A stretch of DNA of 64,000 nt from Pholis gunnellus (lineage: Eukaryota; Chordata; Actinopteri; Perciformes; Pholidae), in contig OU342805.1 in the NCBI GenBank assembly GCA_910591455.2, positions 25,018,708 through 25,082,707 on the forward strand. Direction: 5' to 3'. The position numbers and the translations under genes were made by a program. Positions 11,950-24,500 of this stretch are shown here, piece by piece (positions within the stretch are counted from its first letter, which is position 1; the number at the start of each line of letters is the position of its first letter). The notes under the pieces are model-generated. The model saw only the letters and a program-made list of their open reading frames with translations, had not been told where the DNA came from and did not search any database.

Positions 11950-13539
11950 GTAATGACCATGTCAACTAAAAAGTTACTTTAAGAGGACTGAAAAGGATTA
12001 TTATTAACATGAAGAAATAAGTAAAGATCATAAATGCAAAAATCTTTTTCCTGCTTTCATTTCATTTATATCATCTTGTGACCAAAACTACAAAGTTATA
12101 ATAAACCAGATTCATGCTGAAAGAATTCCTCCTGTTGTTGCTGAATGAAGGTCCAACCTCGTACTAGATATTTGTACCTGTTGATGAAATATCTTCTCAG
12201 TACATAAAGCCTGATTATGAGTCATAGCACAACCTGAGGAGCACTGAGGAGGTTATGTGACTAATGACTATTAGATTGTTCCTTCATGGCTTTGCTTTGT
12301 GAGGCTGATGAACGCAGCAGCTGTTCATGTTGGCAGGCGAGAAGAATTTTCTCTTTTCAACAGGAAAACTTTTGATCTTTGAGCTTCGGCTCAAAGTTTT
12401 CCATCTGAAGTACGATGAGATGACGACTGCCGGCACTTAGAAAGTGACCAGACAGTGCTTTTTTATTGCTTTTCTATTGCTTTTCTATTGCTTTTCTACT
12501 ATTAGATTTATGATTGTCTGCACATAATTATCTAATGTGTCCTCTTTCCTTTTACCAAAGAGGGAGCTGAGGTTTTTGTCCTCCTCACATTTTAGCTTTT
12601 CTTTTCCAATCGTCCGTTCCATCTGTCTGCTACTGAAGTAAATGATCCTAAACCTCAGGCTTTCAGAGGAAAATATTAGGATAAAGTTGGCTTTCAGCTC
12701 TGATAATAACAGCTCTCACTGAATGTGTACAGCATGTGGGTAGAGGACATTTTATCACGACTCGTTCTTTAATAGTCAACGCGTCTCCGCCTCGTCCCCG
12801 AGCCCTGAGGTGATAATTTGATAACATAAAAGTAGAGGATTGTTCTCCTCAACGTACTGGATGTGCTGACGCTGAAGGGGCTCTGGAAATCCTGACTTGG
12901 AATATAATCTAGCTTCTTGTTTGTATATGTGACTCCTCATAGGTTAAGTATTTGCGTTCAGTGTCAACATCCGTCTAATCCTTAAAAAAACGTACCTCAA
13001 CGTGTTCTACAGTGTTCCAGATGGAAACATGAGGCTTATGAAGCCTCGTTCCAGACCTCTGAATCACCCTTCAGACTCTTTTCATCACTTAAAATACGTC
13101 TGGTTCCAGATCGGTTGGCTTTATGGAATTTACTGTGGAGACGATTCATAAACCGTTCTAAACAACAATGGTCCCACAATCAACAGTTTGTCAAGTTATA
13201 TTAGTAGGTACAGCAGTGATTGAATCAACATTGTTCTATGAACTATAATATAGCTCATGGCTGCTATGATAGGAGGTCTGATATACTTCAGAATGGACTC
13301 AGACAGCAGCGGATGCAGTTATTTACTATATCAACAAGAAGAACCGTGTGTGTACTGCCGTGCATGTAGTCCATGGTCATACATTTTAGGTGCAGACATG
13401 AGCAGCACATTTTCACAAAGTCACAATCTGATAAATCGTCCGAAAATACCTTTTCAGGAATATAAAGTGTGTAATACTATAGATCTGTTTCAGTTCCCTT
13501 TAGGGGTCATTCCTTTGTTCCCCCAACCCCTTATCATTC

Positions 13540-13700
13540 CCAAATAGTCACATACAGATGTTTGTTTAGGACCCGTTGGCATCACTTAGGTTTAGGCAAC
13601 AACACTACTTGGTAAGGTTTAGGAAAAGATCGTGGTTTGGGTTGAAATAACAATTTATTTTACTGCAACCTGAGAGTGAGAACAGGCTGGGTCCCCAGCT
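13540..13700. repeat. Probable dispersed fish repeat fragment
   Basis: The text GGTTTAGGCAACAA..., TTGGTAAGGTTTAGGAAAAG and TCGTGGTTTGGGTTGAAATAA resembles a sequence I recall as common across fish genomes. No second copy in this window confirms it, and the boundaries are approximate. Confidence 0.35.
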
Positions 13701-15584
13701 CTCTGTAGCACGTAATGGTACCCCAGCTCTATCTGCTTAATATGACATGGGCTGTTTTGTGAACATAGCATGTAGTTAAACAAAGGTTCCTGAGAAAATG
13801 AGCCCTGACAACATGAACGCTTTTGAAAAATTAGCTGAATGTATGTACAGAATAATGGACCCTGACCCTGGAATCATGGGACCTTCATTATGTTTCTCCA
13901 CCATTTTTAGACTGTAAAATGTCCGGCTCACTACATACTGTATCTTGGTCATATTTATACTTAAGAAGATTAACACCAGTTATTGGTTAAAAGGCTTTCA
14001 TTTAATTTATGTCACAGGGACCCTCGTGAGCCTTCACGGCCACAAGAGTTGACTACCAGTGCTGTTATTATCATAATTATCTTTTCCATAGAACTTAGTG
14101 AATGTAGGTGGGATTTCATCAATCAGGCAGTAATGTGAACATTGTGAAGTTTATTTGAATTCTCCATCGTAACATCATGTTAACCTGCAGTATATGATTG
14201 TTGACACAGTAAATACACATTTTGTCATATAATTTCTGCATGTTGGCCAGCCAAAAGCAAAGTGAAGGGCAGATGTGTTACAGCTCTTAACTGTAACTGA
14301 AATATGAAATGGGCACACTGTACCTCTAGTCAATGCTATTCAAAGCAAACGGTACAATCTGAAAGTACTACAAGAGCATTTAATCCACTCATACATAAAG
14401 GATTCACTCTCCCAACCTGCAGAAGCCTTCTTATAGTCACTGTCAGCACTGATGTTGAGTTATTGATGCATTATACTCCAGTTAGTCAGGTTGATAGTTA
14501 AAGCATGAACATAGACGTGTATAGTATGATTAAATAATGGTTCTGTGTTGAGGAACACTGAGGACATCATGAAAAGAAAACTTTGAAATGTACTTTCTGG
14601 AACCAGTGGTCCACAAAACTTTACCCATCTCTATGAAAGTCTATAGAAAACAAAGCAACTACATTTAATAGTCTCCTATTCAATAATGAAACAAGGTGAA
14701 ATAGAAGTTAACTAGATGAAACTGCATTATAAATATGAACGTGGCCAAACATCACTCTGTATCTCCTGTGGGAGAAATAAATCATAACTTCCTTTACCAT
14801 ACCTAAAAAAAACTCCTGTGTCAACAATAAATGTGGTTAAACTGCACCAGAGGAAGTGACTGAGAAAGAAAGTAAAAGATGGAGGAAAGATCATTACCTC
14901 TTCTGTATCTTTATGTGTCGGAGGGATGAGCTTTCCGACAGCACTCACTTCATCTTTAACACAACGAGCTCAGAGGATGTGTCACTCGTGTGATCACACT
15001 CCTCCGTTCCATGTCGGAGTTTATGAAAGAAGGCATTGGAAGAAACGGAGCTGAGAAATGGAACATGAAGGTGGCGAGCTTGTTAAAAAAATAATGTTGT
15101 TGGGCTTGTGGTCTCATTTCATCAAATTCCTTCCATTTATGAGCGCTTTTATTTTTTTACTGTGTAAGGGGGCAGAGTTCTTTCCATTTTAGAAGGGTTT
15201 AACATTTTACTAAAGGAGACAGATGTGTTTGATTTTGAGTGTGTTCTGTCATCTTCATAACAGGTGAAGGTGGGCCAGGAAACATACCAGACCTAAAGCT
15301 GTGTAGGCCAAAGAAGAAGAACATCGTAGAGGAACAATACATTCCAATAAGCCAAATTACATCAGCTGTGTTTCAACAGGACAATTTCTTTTTCCCATGT
15401 TCAACCTGTAGATCACGTGAGAGCCTTTTTTCTAAGCAATTTCTCATCATTTTGGGTGTCGTTTCAATAACATACAGCATCAGAGGAAGCTAGGGAAGGG
15501 AATGTTTTCACTGCTCTTTGCACATCAAAACCTTTGTGTTTCTGAAGGATTACACGAGTGTCTTTAGTTTGTAGTTTTGCGTGG

Positions 15585-18500
15585 TCACTTGGTTTTCTGT
15601 GGTTTTAGGACCACACTGGAGGAGGAGCGCACGCAGGAGAAGGCTGTCGGTGAAATCTTCTGGGGGTCCATGTAGTTGTTTTCCAGCCTCAGGGCCACCA
15701 TGGTGGAGTCCCCGCTGTGATTTGGGTCACAGATGCTTTCGTCTGGGACACTCCTGAAATCGGGATGCAGTTAGATGCAGCTTTAGTAGATATAACGAAA
15801 AGTTTAACGAATGTCCAATTTTCATTATCAATACATTTGACGATTATTTTCTTAATTAATCTTTAGGTCTATAAAATGTCAGAAATACATTTTAAAAATG
15901 CCATCACAGTTTCCTAAAGCCCACTGTCCAAAATCCAAAGAGATTCCGTGAACTTTTATCACATAAAGCAGCCGATCAATTGAAACGATGAAATGAGGTA
16001 ATGTTTGGCTGTATTTTTCTCGAAAAATTAGATTTATTGATTATCATAATTATAGTTAATTGTTTCAGTTCTATTCGACTACTGCAGTAACAAATGAATT
16101 GTAAAATCAGAATCATAATTTTCATTTTATCATAACAATGTTTCATGTTCTCTCTGGTGTAGAGCTTCACTGCGTTTGTTCACACGTTTCAGGAACAACA
16201 TTTGTTAGTAATTTCATTTAGGAATATCTCCAAAATGAGACCACTGAAAGGCTGAAATTGTGGTTTGGTTAATGGTCGCTATAGATTATAACAGTTATCA
16301 TTTTTACCACGTTACCTAAATCACAGTGAATTCAGGATGCTGCATCCAATCTTGGCAGTGAAGATGGAGCGCGGTGTGGAGTTTAAATAGTTTTACGGGT
16401 GTTTAATTGATATGTAACTTTTCTGTGAAAGCGCGCTGCCGCCTGGACTAAATGTTCGTCGTACTTGGAGCTGAGAGTGAGTAATGAGGTGGTTCAGCAT
16501 GACTCTCAGGTGGAAACATGCTTCAACTTGTTTTGTTTCTTGTCGTCAAGACAGTGCTCCGTTCAGTGAACTTTGTCTGGTGGGCTGAAGTGACTCAGTC
16601 ATCTGGTCTGGATTGAGTTTAGACTTTTTTCTTCTTTCTTTGAGCTCTGTCTTTACTACCTGGTTTTATTGTTTCTGTCGGCAGCTTCTGCTACTTAAAT
16701 TAACAACAAAGTCATTTTGTTTGTAGTTTGAGTAAGAAACAATCTCTATTTCCATAATAAAGACGTACCGATAACTAACAGGACCCTCGACCCTGATGTT
16801 TGGTGACCCTGGCTTCATACCTGATGTTGTTGTCGTTGAGTCTGAGGAAGTGTAAGTTGGTCATCTCGTTGATGCCAGACGGGACAGAGATCAGCTGGTT
16901 GTGATCCAGACACAGCTCCACCATGGACTGGTACGAGCCGAAGAACGACTCCGGCTCGATGGCCTCCCCGTCCAGTTTGTTGTACGAGAGGTAGAGGTAC
17001 TCGATGCCAGGGTCCATGTGGGCGAAGACGAAACCTGTGGAGGTATTGGAAGGAGACAATGTATCTATGGGAGACCATGAAGCTGTTTTTGGAGAGTCAC
17101 TTACGATTATTTTGATCATTATTATGTCTAATAATAATAATTCTAATTATAATTATGTGTATAAAATCTCATAATTAAACTCTAATGCTCTGTTCCGTAG
17201 GTGAATGAAGTAAAGGGTTGTGGGACAGACAACGATGGTGCGGTGAATATTGTTATTGATTTTCTTTCACATTTTCGTGAATATGAGATACAAAGGCCGA
17301 CAGAGAATCCAGGTCCTCCTGGAGCTGGATCAAGCCAGTCAGATCCTCAGAATGAAGCTCTTGTGCTCTCCTTTAGTCGTCTTTGATACTTCATTATCCT
17401 GCCTGTCATATTTTCCCATTTCTGCCAAACAATGAGAAATCTTCTCATCATCTTCATCAAGCCCTGCTGCTGATCCCTCAAAGTATCTGGAACTTGGTTT
17501 AGTTTCACATCCTGAGCAGTTTCCAAATTTAGTTCCAGGAACCCTTTTTCTCAAGGGACGTGGAAAAGAGTGGAAACAAAATCAGAACCAGAGGATATGA
17601 ATACTTCAATAGGTCCCTGCATTTGAAAAGGGTTATACGTATTTATTGTCTAGCAGCTGTTACGTGATGTCCAGACTGGCTAGAAACTATAACACCCTCA
17701 TAATCAATTTAGAGCTCTTTACATGCTGGAGATGTTTTTGTTTTTTTTCAACCAGTTAAAGCCCTCCCATCTGTGAGGAGTCATGTTTGTCAGCCAGGTG
17801 TCACTCCTACCAGGTATCCTCTCTATGTTGTTTCCCACCAGCACCAGGTGGACCAGAGATTTGGGCAGGTATGATGGAACCAGGTAAAGGTCATTATGTG
17901 AAAGGTCGATGGACTCCAGATTTCTGCAGAGGAGGAGGAAGATGAGGGGAGGAAGGATTTGGAAGGAAATGGAAATGAGAACTTTAAAGAAGTTTTTGAC
18001 AGTTCTTGATGGCAGCTGATCAGAGAAATACGGAACAGAAATGAGAAACAATCCACTGAGGTTCTGTCAAAATACTCTTCAAAACAAATGTTCCTGTACT
18101 CTTTGAAACAAGCAGTAATACATCAGGACAGGGAACATACAACACACATGACGGTATGGTAGAGAAATAATAAATATCTGTGTTGGTGACAGTCAAAATG
18201 AGGATTAAATAGCTAGTAAATCCCTGGGACCCTGGAGAATGGAGGGTGTTATTAACAGGTGTCTTTCTGTCGGACCTGTGGTTGAACCAGGTCAGCGGGG
18301 CGATCCTGGTCTCGTCCAGCCTGTTGTGTCTCAAAGAAACCACGTTCAGACTGTGGGTCTGATTGAAAGCTGTCTCTGAGATCTCCTCAATCAGGTTGTT
18401 CTCCAAGTACAGCTCCTAAACAATGGAGGAAAAGAAATAAAATAATGGTTGACATCAACGGATCAGAAAGCAAAATGCTTTGATTGGTGGAAAATTGTGG

Positions 18501-21500
18501 AAAGTTACTTGAGTTTAGTGTCAGAGCCACAGTAGGATCCCATGACATGTTTTCTAGTTTTTAATGAGCTATGAGTCTGTCATTAAAATGTTGTGTTAAC
18601 TGAGTGCTTTTGGTTCAGAGGTCTTGGCAGGCAAGTTTGTGGTTTGTTGGGAGTGTTTCGGGTTAAATGCAGAATCCACCCTAAAAATAAATTGTTTGTT
18701 CTACCTAAATTCTTAAAGTAGCAGTTTGTAAGATTTAGTGACATCTAGTGGTGAGGTTGCAGATTGCAGCCAACTGAATACCTCCCTGCTCACCTCTCAC
18801 TTTCCAAACATGTTGGAGAACTTCTATCTTCTTAAAAAATCACTTGGTTAATCAAAGGTGAAAGTTTCTGATAAATCCTGGAATCCAGGAGCTCATTAGC
18901 AAAGAACAAATGTTGAAGGTAGATCATGATCTTCAGGACATACCTAAGAAAATGTGTGGGCTTTTGGATTTGCAGAGTGTAGAAGCTCTCTAAGTTCATA
19001 ACATGAGGTTGGTTTAAAGGTGGATTTAAAGCAGCAGCAGGCTGCTGGTGTTTGCAGTGTTTGTGGTTAACCAGAGGCCATAATTACAAGTCGGGTGGTG
19101 GACTGGTTTCCCACAGGTAGAAGCAGAGTTTACTCAAGAGTTTTAAACATCAGAGCCAGAAAAAAAAATACTGATGAATCAGCAAATCTACATTCCTGAC
19201 TGACTGCAGCCAGCTGCTCAGAAGGACTTCAATAATGTGACTGAGTGCCTGAAACTTATTACATTTATTGAGCTTTACTTCAAGTATTGGACCTGTTTCT
19301 GCCAACTGTAGAAACATATTGAACCATTGAGGATTGAACCATGATGACTAGTTACGTCTCAGTCAGTTTTCTATTAGCACCATTACACCAAAGCAGCAGT
19401 TGGCCGTTGGTTTTTTGAACCCAGTAGATTTCATTAAAGCCAGAGCACTTTGTCCTGGACTGGCTATGTGAGGTATCCCAGTGTTGGGAATGAAAATGTG
19501 AGCGCTGGAGAGATACAGAAGTTATGTCATCAGCTATTACTTCATACCAGCAGGGAAATGGGAAGGCCTTGTGGTATGGTGCGGAAGTGGTTCCTGCCCA
19601 GTCGGAGGTAGGAGAGCTGGATGAGGGGAGCGAAGGCCAGAGGATCTAAATTCCCCTCACTCAGCAGATTTCCCTCTAGCTCTAGAATGACCAGGCTGCT
19701 CAGATCTGAAAGATAATAAAAAAACAAACAGATAAACGTCACTGTGAACTGGAGATGTGTCTCGGAATTCTCATTTTCTTAACAAAACAATGCACTTACA
19801 GTAAAAAATAGACTATTTGTGAATTATGTAATGCAAAAGATAATTATTGTTCATTGGAGAAGAAGACGATCGACATCGTTCTACGACATGTTACGTCCCA
19901 GACAGACGTCGTCTCATTGGTTGGGTATTGAAAGATCTCCGACAACTTTTTGTGTATTCTGTGACATTATAGCTGACGTCGGTATGGAGGTGCATTGTGG
20001 GAAACTGTGGCCGTCACCTTGGAAGCTGTTTTCATGGATTCTTCTCAGTCGGTTCTCGTTGATCTTCAGTTCCTGAAGGGTCGGGGGAAGGTCAGCGGGC
20101 ACGGCTTCTAGAAGGTTCCCGTCCAAGTACAGGCGGCTTAGCATCTTCAGACCCTGACACACACACACACACACACACACACGTGTACTGGTGATATTGG
20201 TAGTCGACTGCACCCCCTTCATACCACAAATATGAATTCCTTAGCTTTCAGTCAATGCCCATTTAAAAAATCTAATTTTTACCAGTCTACGTTTATCATG
20301 AAGTACGTTTAAAAACACAAACATATTTGTATTCCTTACTGGTCTTGATGGTCTATTTGACACTTAAGGTCTTTGAGAATATTGTCACCATTATATCACA
20401 GAAATGTTCCCATATTTAGTTTCCCTCTGGTTGATTGCGTTACTTAACCTTCACGCTTTGGTCGCCTCGAATAACTAGAATTGCTTTACAGGCAGATGAT
20501 TGGGGAACAAAAGTTAGGTTTTATTCTGAAGGGCTGCAGTGGTTTAGTGTCTTACTTTGAAGGCTTTGGCATCAATGCTGTTAGAGGTGAGTTTGTTTTT
20601 CTTAAGGTTGATCCATTCCAGGTTTGGGATGCCGTTGAAGGCTGCTGCTGGGATGCTGCTGATGTTGTTGCCTGCAGTCAGAAGAGTTTCAGTCAGTTCA
20701 CACGGAGAGCAGGAGAATGATACATTGGAATAAATGATACATTGCATCATTTATTCCACAATGTATAATATTGGGTTCAAATCATTTATTTGGTTGATTA
20801 AATGCCAGAATTTGCAAAGTCTGACAACACTTGTACTAAATATTTAGTCTCTCCTCGCTCTAATGTATAGAAAGTACAGGTGGCAGCTTTACATTTTTAG
20901 CTTGTGAGGTTGTGTCAGTTCTATATAATTCATATTTATGCTCTAAGGTCATAATTGGCTTTCATCAGATGAATGTGCTCCCTAAGAAGCTTAAGTCAGT
21001 TTACAAGGTAAAAGATGCACCTTCATAAGTGGATTGTGTGTTTTTGTTGTCCAACAGAGTGAAGCTTGATCAGCTGATCGTGTCAAATCAGTTTCTGGAG
21101 TCAGTCTGGTTTTGTTCTTTTCATGGGATTTGTTGATAATAAATAAACTTCATAGTTCTGAATTAGTTTTTTTGAAGCAAGTAGCAAATGAAAAATACGC
21201 TGTGCAAAAGGCTGCAACTCATCAGAATTACACAAAAAAGATTTTTTGTAGTTTTAACTTTAGTTTCACATTTATAATTTGATTCAGATAAGATATGGCG
21301 CTGACCCTCATAGTAGTGACGTACGCTGTGTTAAAGTGATAAAGATTTGTTGCTCTACTTTCTCCTCATCCTGTTGAAGGAGCTGACTTACCTTCCAGAC
21401 TCAGAGACTTGAGCTCAGGGATGGACAGAGGAGGGAAGTATGTGAGTTTGGCGTTATCACATGTCAGAGTGACATCAGAGATTTCGCAGCCTGGAGGAAG

Positions 21501-24500
21501 GCCTCCTCTGTTCTCTACCACCACCTCCCTCTCCTCCTCCTCCTCCTCCTCCTCCTCCTCTTCTGCCTCCTCCACTGCTGCTTCCATCTCCTTCAGCTCG
21601 GCCTCCGTCGCAGCAGGAGGTCGTGGTATCGGTGCAGGGAGGAGGTCTGGTTCTTCAGGTTCTTTTGGGGGCATCTCAAACACGTCTCCTCTCAGCCACA
21701 CCTCCTCCTCTACCTTTTCCTGCTCCTCCTCTTCCTCCTCGACCAGAGCCAGTAGTTCATCCCTCAGCAGCTCCTCCTGTCTCCACCTTTCCTCCTCTAG
21801 CTTCCTTTCCTTCTCCCTTGCTTCTCTCTCTGCTGCCTCCTTCCGCCTCCTGTCTTCCTCATCCTGTCTCCTCCTCTCCTCTTCTTCCCTCCTCCTCTCC
21901 TCCTCCTCCAGATGCCTCCTCCACTCCTCCTCCTCCTTCTCCACCTGCAGCCTCAGCGCCTTCTCCTCCCCCCTCCTCTTCCCCTCCACTATCTTTCTTT
22001 GTTTCTCCGCCTGCTCCTTCCTCTGCTTCCTCCTCTTCTTCCTCGCCTCGTCCTTCTTCCTCAGGCGTTCCTCCTCCTCGCGGTGCTCCTCTTCCTCCCG
22101 CCAGAGGATACGCTGGATCTCCTCCTGGGTCAGCGGGGTCACGGGCTCGCCGGGGTCGTTGGGAACTGGGGAGTCACCAGAAAGGTCAAGGCTGTCAGGG
22201 TCTTGGGTGGGTGTAGGTTGGGCCGGGGCAGCCAATCAGAGCGCAGGAGGTGGTCAAGAGGAAAGTTGACAAGGATAGAAGGAAGGAAGGAAGGAAGAAA
22301 GGGATAGAAATAGGAGAAGAAGAAGGGGAGGAAAAGATAAAGACACTAAAAGAGAAGTTACAGGATGGAGGTGGACAGACAGACAGACAGACAGACAGAC
22401 GGCTGTGTGTTAGTGTTGCAGTCAGACAGGTACAAGACCAGCTTGTTGTAGCTACAGAGCAGACGGCTGCTGTAGACCAGTCTGGACCAGATCCCAGTGG
22501 ACTGCTCTGGTTTGACCACAGTCAGGTAAAGTTGGTCGTTTTGTATTCGCCAATGTTGCCGCCAGCTGATACTGAATTTATATTCAATTATTTGTTGTTT
22601 TTCCAGTTGTATTTGGCATTGGAATGATATTTGAGTGTAAATAATGTAGACCAACCTTAGCTCACTTGTCTAACACTTAATGCTGTTTTATAGTCATAAA
22701 AGTGAAAGATGTCCTCCGACATTCTTCTGAGCATAAAACAGCTTTTAGAGTTTTTTCCTCCACACAGAGCAGACGTAGTTTTCAAACAGTGCACTTATAC
22801 CGATACGTACATGTTTCTATGGTTAATGCAGTCATGTTACTACTATATCCATCTACACACAGTGATAAGTCACAGACACAATGCTGCTGCTCCACCTCCA
22901 TACATGCACAGTGACGGTGCAGTGTATGACTGTGAGCAACGAGTTAGTTACTGTCAATTCAGCTCCTGCAGTTTCAGATAGACTCAGACTCCAGTCTTCA
23001 TTTTAAACTAGATTGAATTGACAGTAAGGTGAAACTGATCCTGGACAAAACAACATGTGGTATCTCCCAATATACAGACATGTTAACACTTTCACAACAT
23101 GTGAGTTGAACCGACCCAAAATGTGCTAATCACATTTTTTAAAGCCATGATGGGAACAGGAAGCAACATGCTGAGGCCTCAGAGATGGAAACTGTTTAAT
23201 TTCATTTATGACAGGAGACGTGTGACAAGAAATGTAACGTCCATCATGAAGAGTTTCATCCACTATTTGATCAAATTAACCTGTAGAACTAACGGTAGAA
23301 CTGATTGTGACACCTGAAAGGCTTCATATATTGATCCTGATTGTCAGAACCGTTGCTCATCTCTGTTGCCTCTTGATGTTGCACCATGGCGTTGCCACAT
23401 GTTGTGTTTCTACCTGACTCCATGCAGACGGGGCAGCACTCCCCAGCAGGGGTGAAGGGGAAATGGCAGTGCATTGTGGGACAGGTGATCTCGTCACAAA
23501 CCATCCGCCCTCCGGTACACAGACAAGTCACACAGGGCTTTGGAGACCAGACGGCCTGGTCGAACATGGTCAGACCCTGGAACACACACTGGTCCTGCTT
23601 ACCTGAAACAACAGACACGTCACAGTCACTTCAGTCGTTCAATATAGTTTTAAAATCTTTATGAGCTGGACTCACAGTGGGCTGAGTATGAAGGGAGTAA
23701 AAGTCATATACTGCCATACTGACAGTTGGTGAAAACAGTTTTCTTTTATAATAGATCGGCTAATTGGTTTACAAAACCAATTTCCAGTTGTCGCACACAG
23801 TCTCCTGTCAGCAGATACCCAACTTTGAAGTATAATGTGTTATATTTTACTATATATATATATATATATAATAAAAGAAAAAATAAATGTACAAAGTCTG
23901 CAACCAGTCACATGATCCAGAATTAAACTGTGGACGCTGTTGTTGTTGCATGGAGTGCTGTTTAAATACCAGGACTACCACCAGCTGCCATTTTTGTTTG
24001 GGTTAAGAAAACATATTTTTTTATTATTGTATCAACTGCGAAGCTTCGACCGAAGCCGGAGAAGTTAACTTAATGCTTGATGTGTTAAAAAAAAAGTTGA
24101 TTTAAAACCAACATCTCATCTCATCGTGTTTTCTGGCCTTTGTTGACGGAAGAGGAAGAGGATGTTCCCATTCTTTTTTCCACCGAGGGAGCAGCTGTCA
24201 ATGGGCACGACCGCAGCCGGCGTAATTGAATCAGTGAACAAACAGTAAATGTGGGCAGTGATTCAGCGGTCTAGAACAAAACAAACCCAAACCTGTGGGG
24301 GGTCACATGCTGACCCTCGTCATCCTGCTGGAGTAATTGCTGTGTGTGTCTAGTCAAATCTAAAGCCTGTACTTTACCATCAGAACCAGACAAAGCAGTG
24401 GTTTGTAGCGTTTCCACTCCTCCCTCTGCATTAACTCCACCTTTCAACATCAGGACGAAGCTGTGACTGGCAGTGAGTCAGTAGAAAACACTGTAAACCA

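Larger units (their letters stand above)
10373..15584. other. Intergenic DNA between minisatellite and ecm2 3' end
   Basis: About 5.2 kb with no recognisable gene. Overlapping ORFs at 10784-11310 are short, mutually incompatible and without family motifs. The ecm2 3' UTR should start at 15584 and run leftward. Microsatellite and dispersed-repeat pieces are listed separately. Confidence 0.55.

Noticed and set aside
21409..22307. Long plus-strand ORFs (286, 197 and 131 codons) rich in Ser, Pro and Leu
   Set aside because: They are the antisense of the Glu/Arg-rich ecm2 exon 4; GAG/AGG codons read backwards give Ser/Leu/Pro. Composition is low complexity and there is no independent support.
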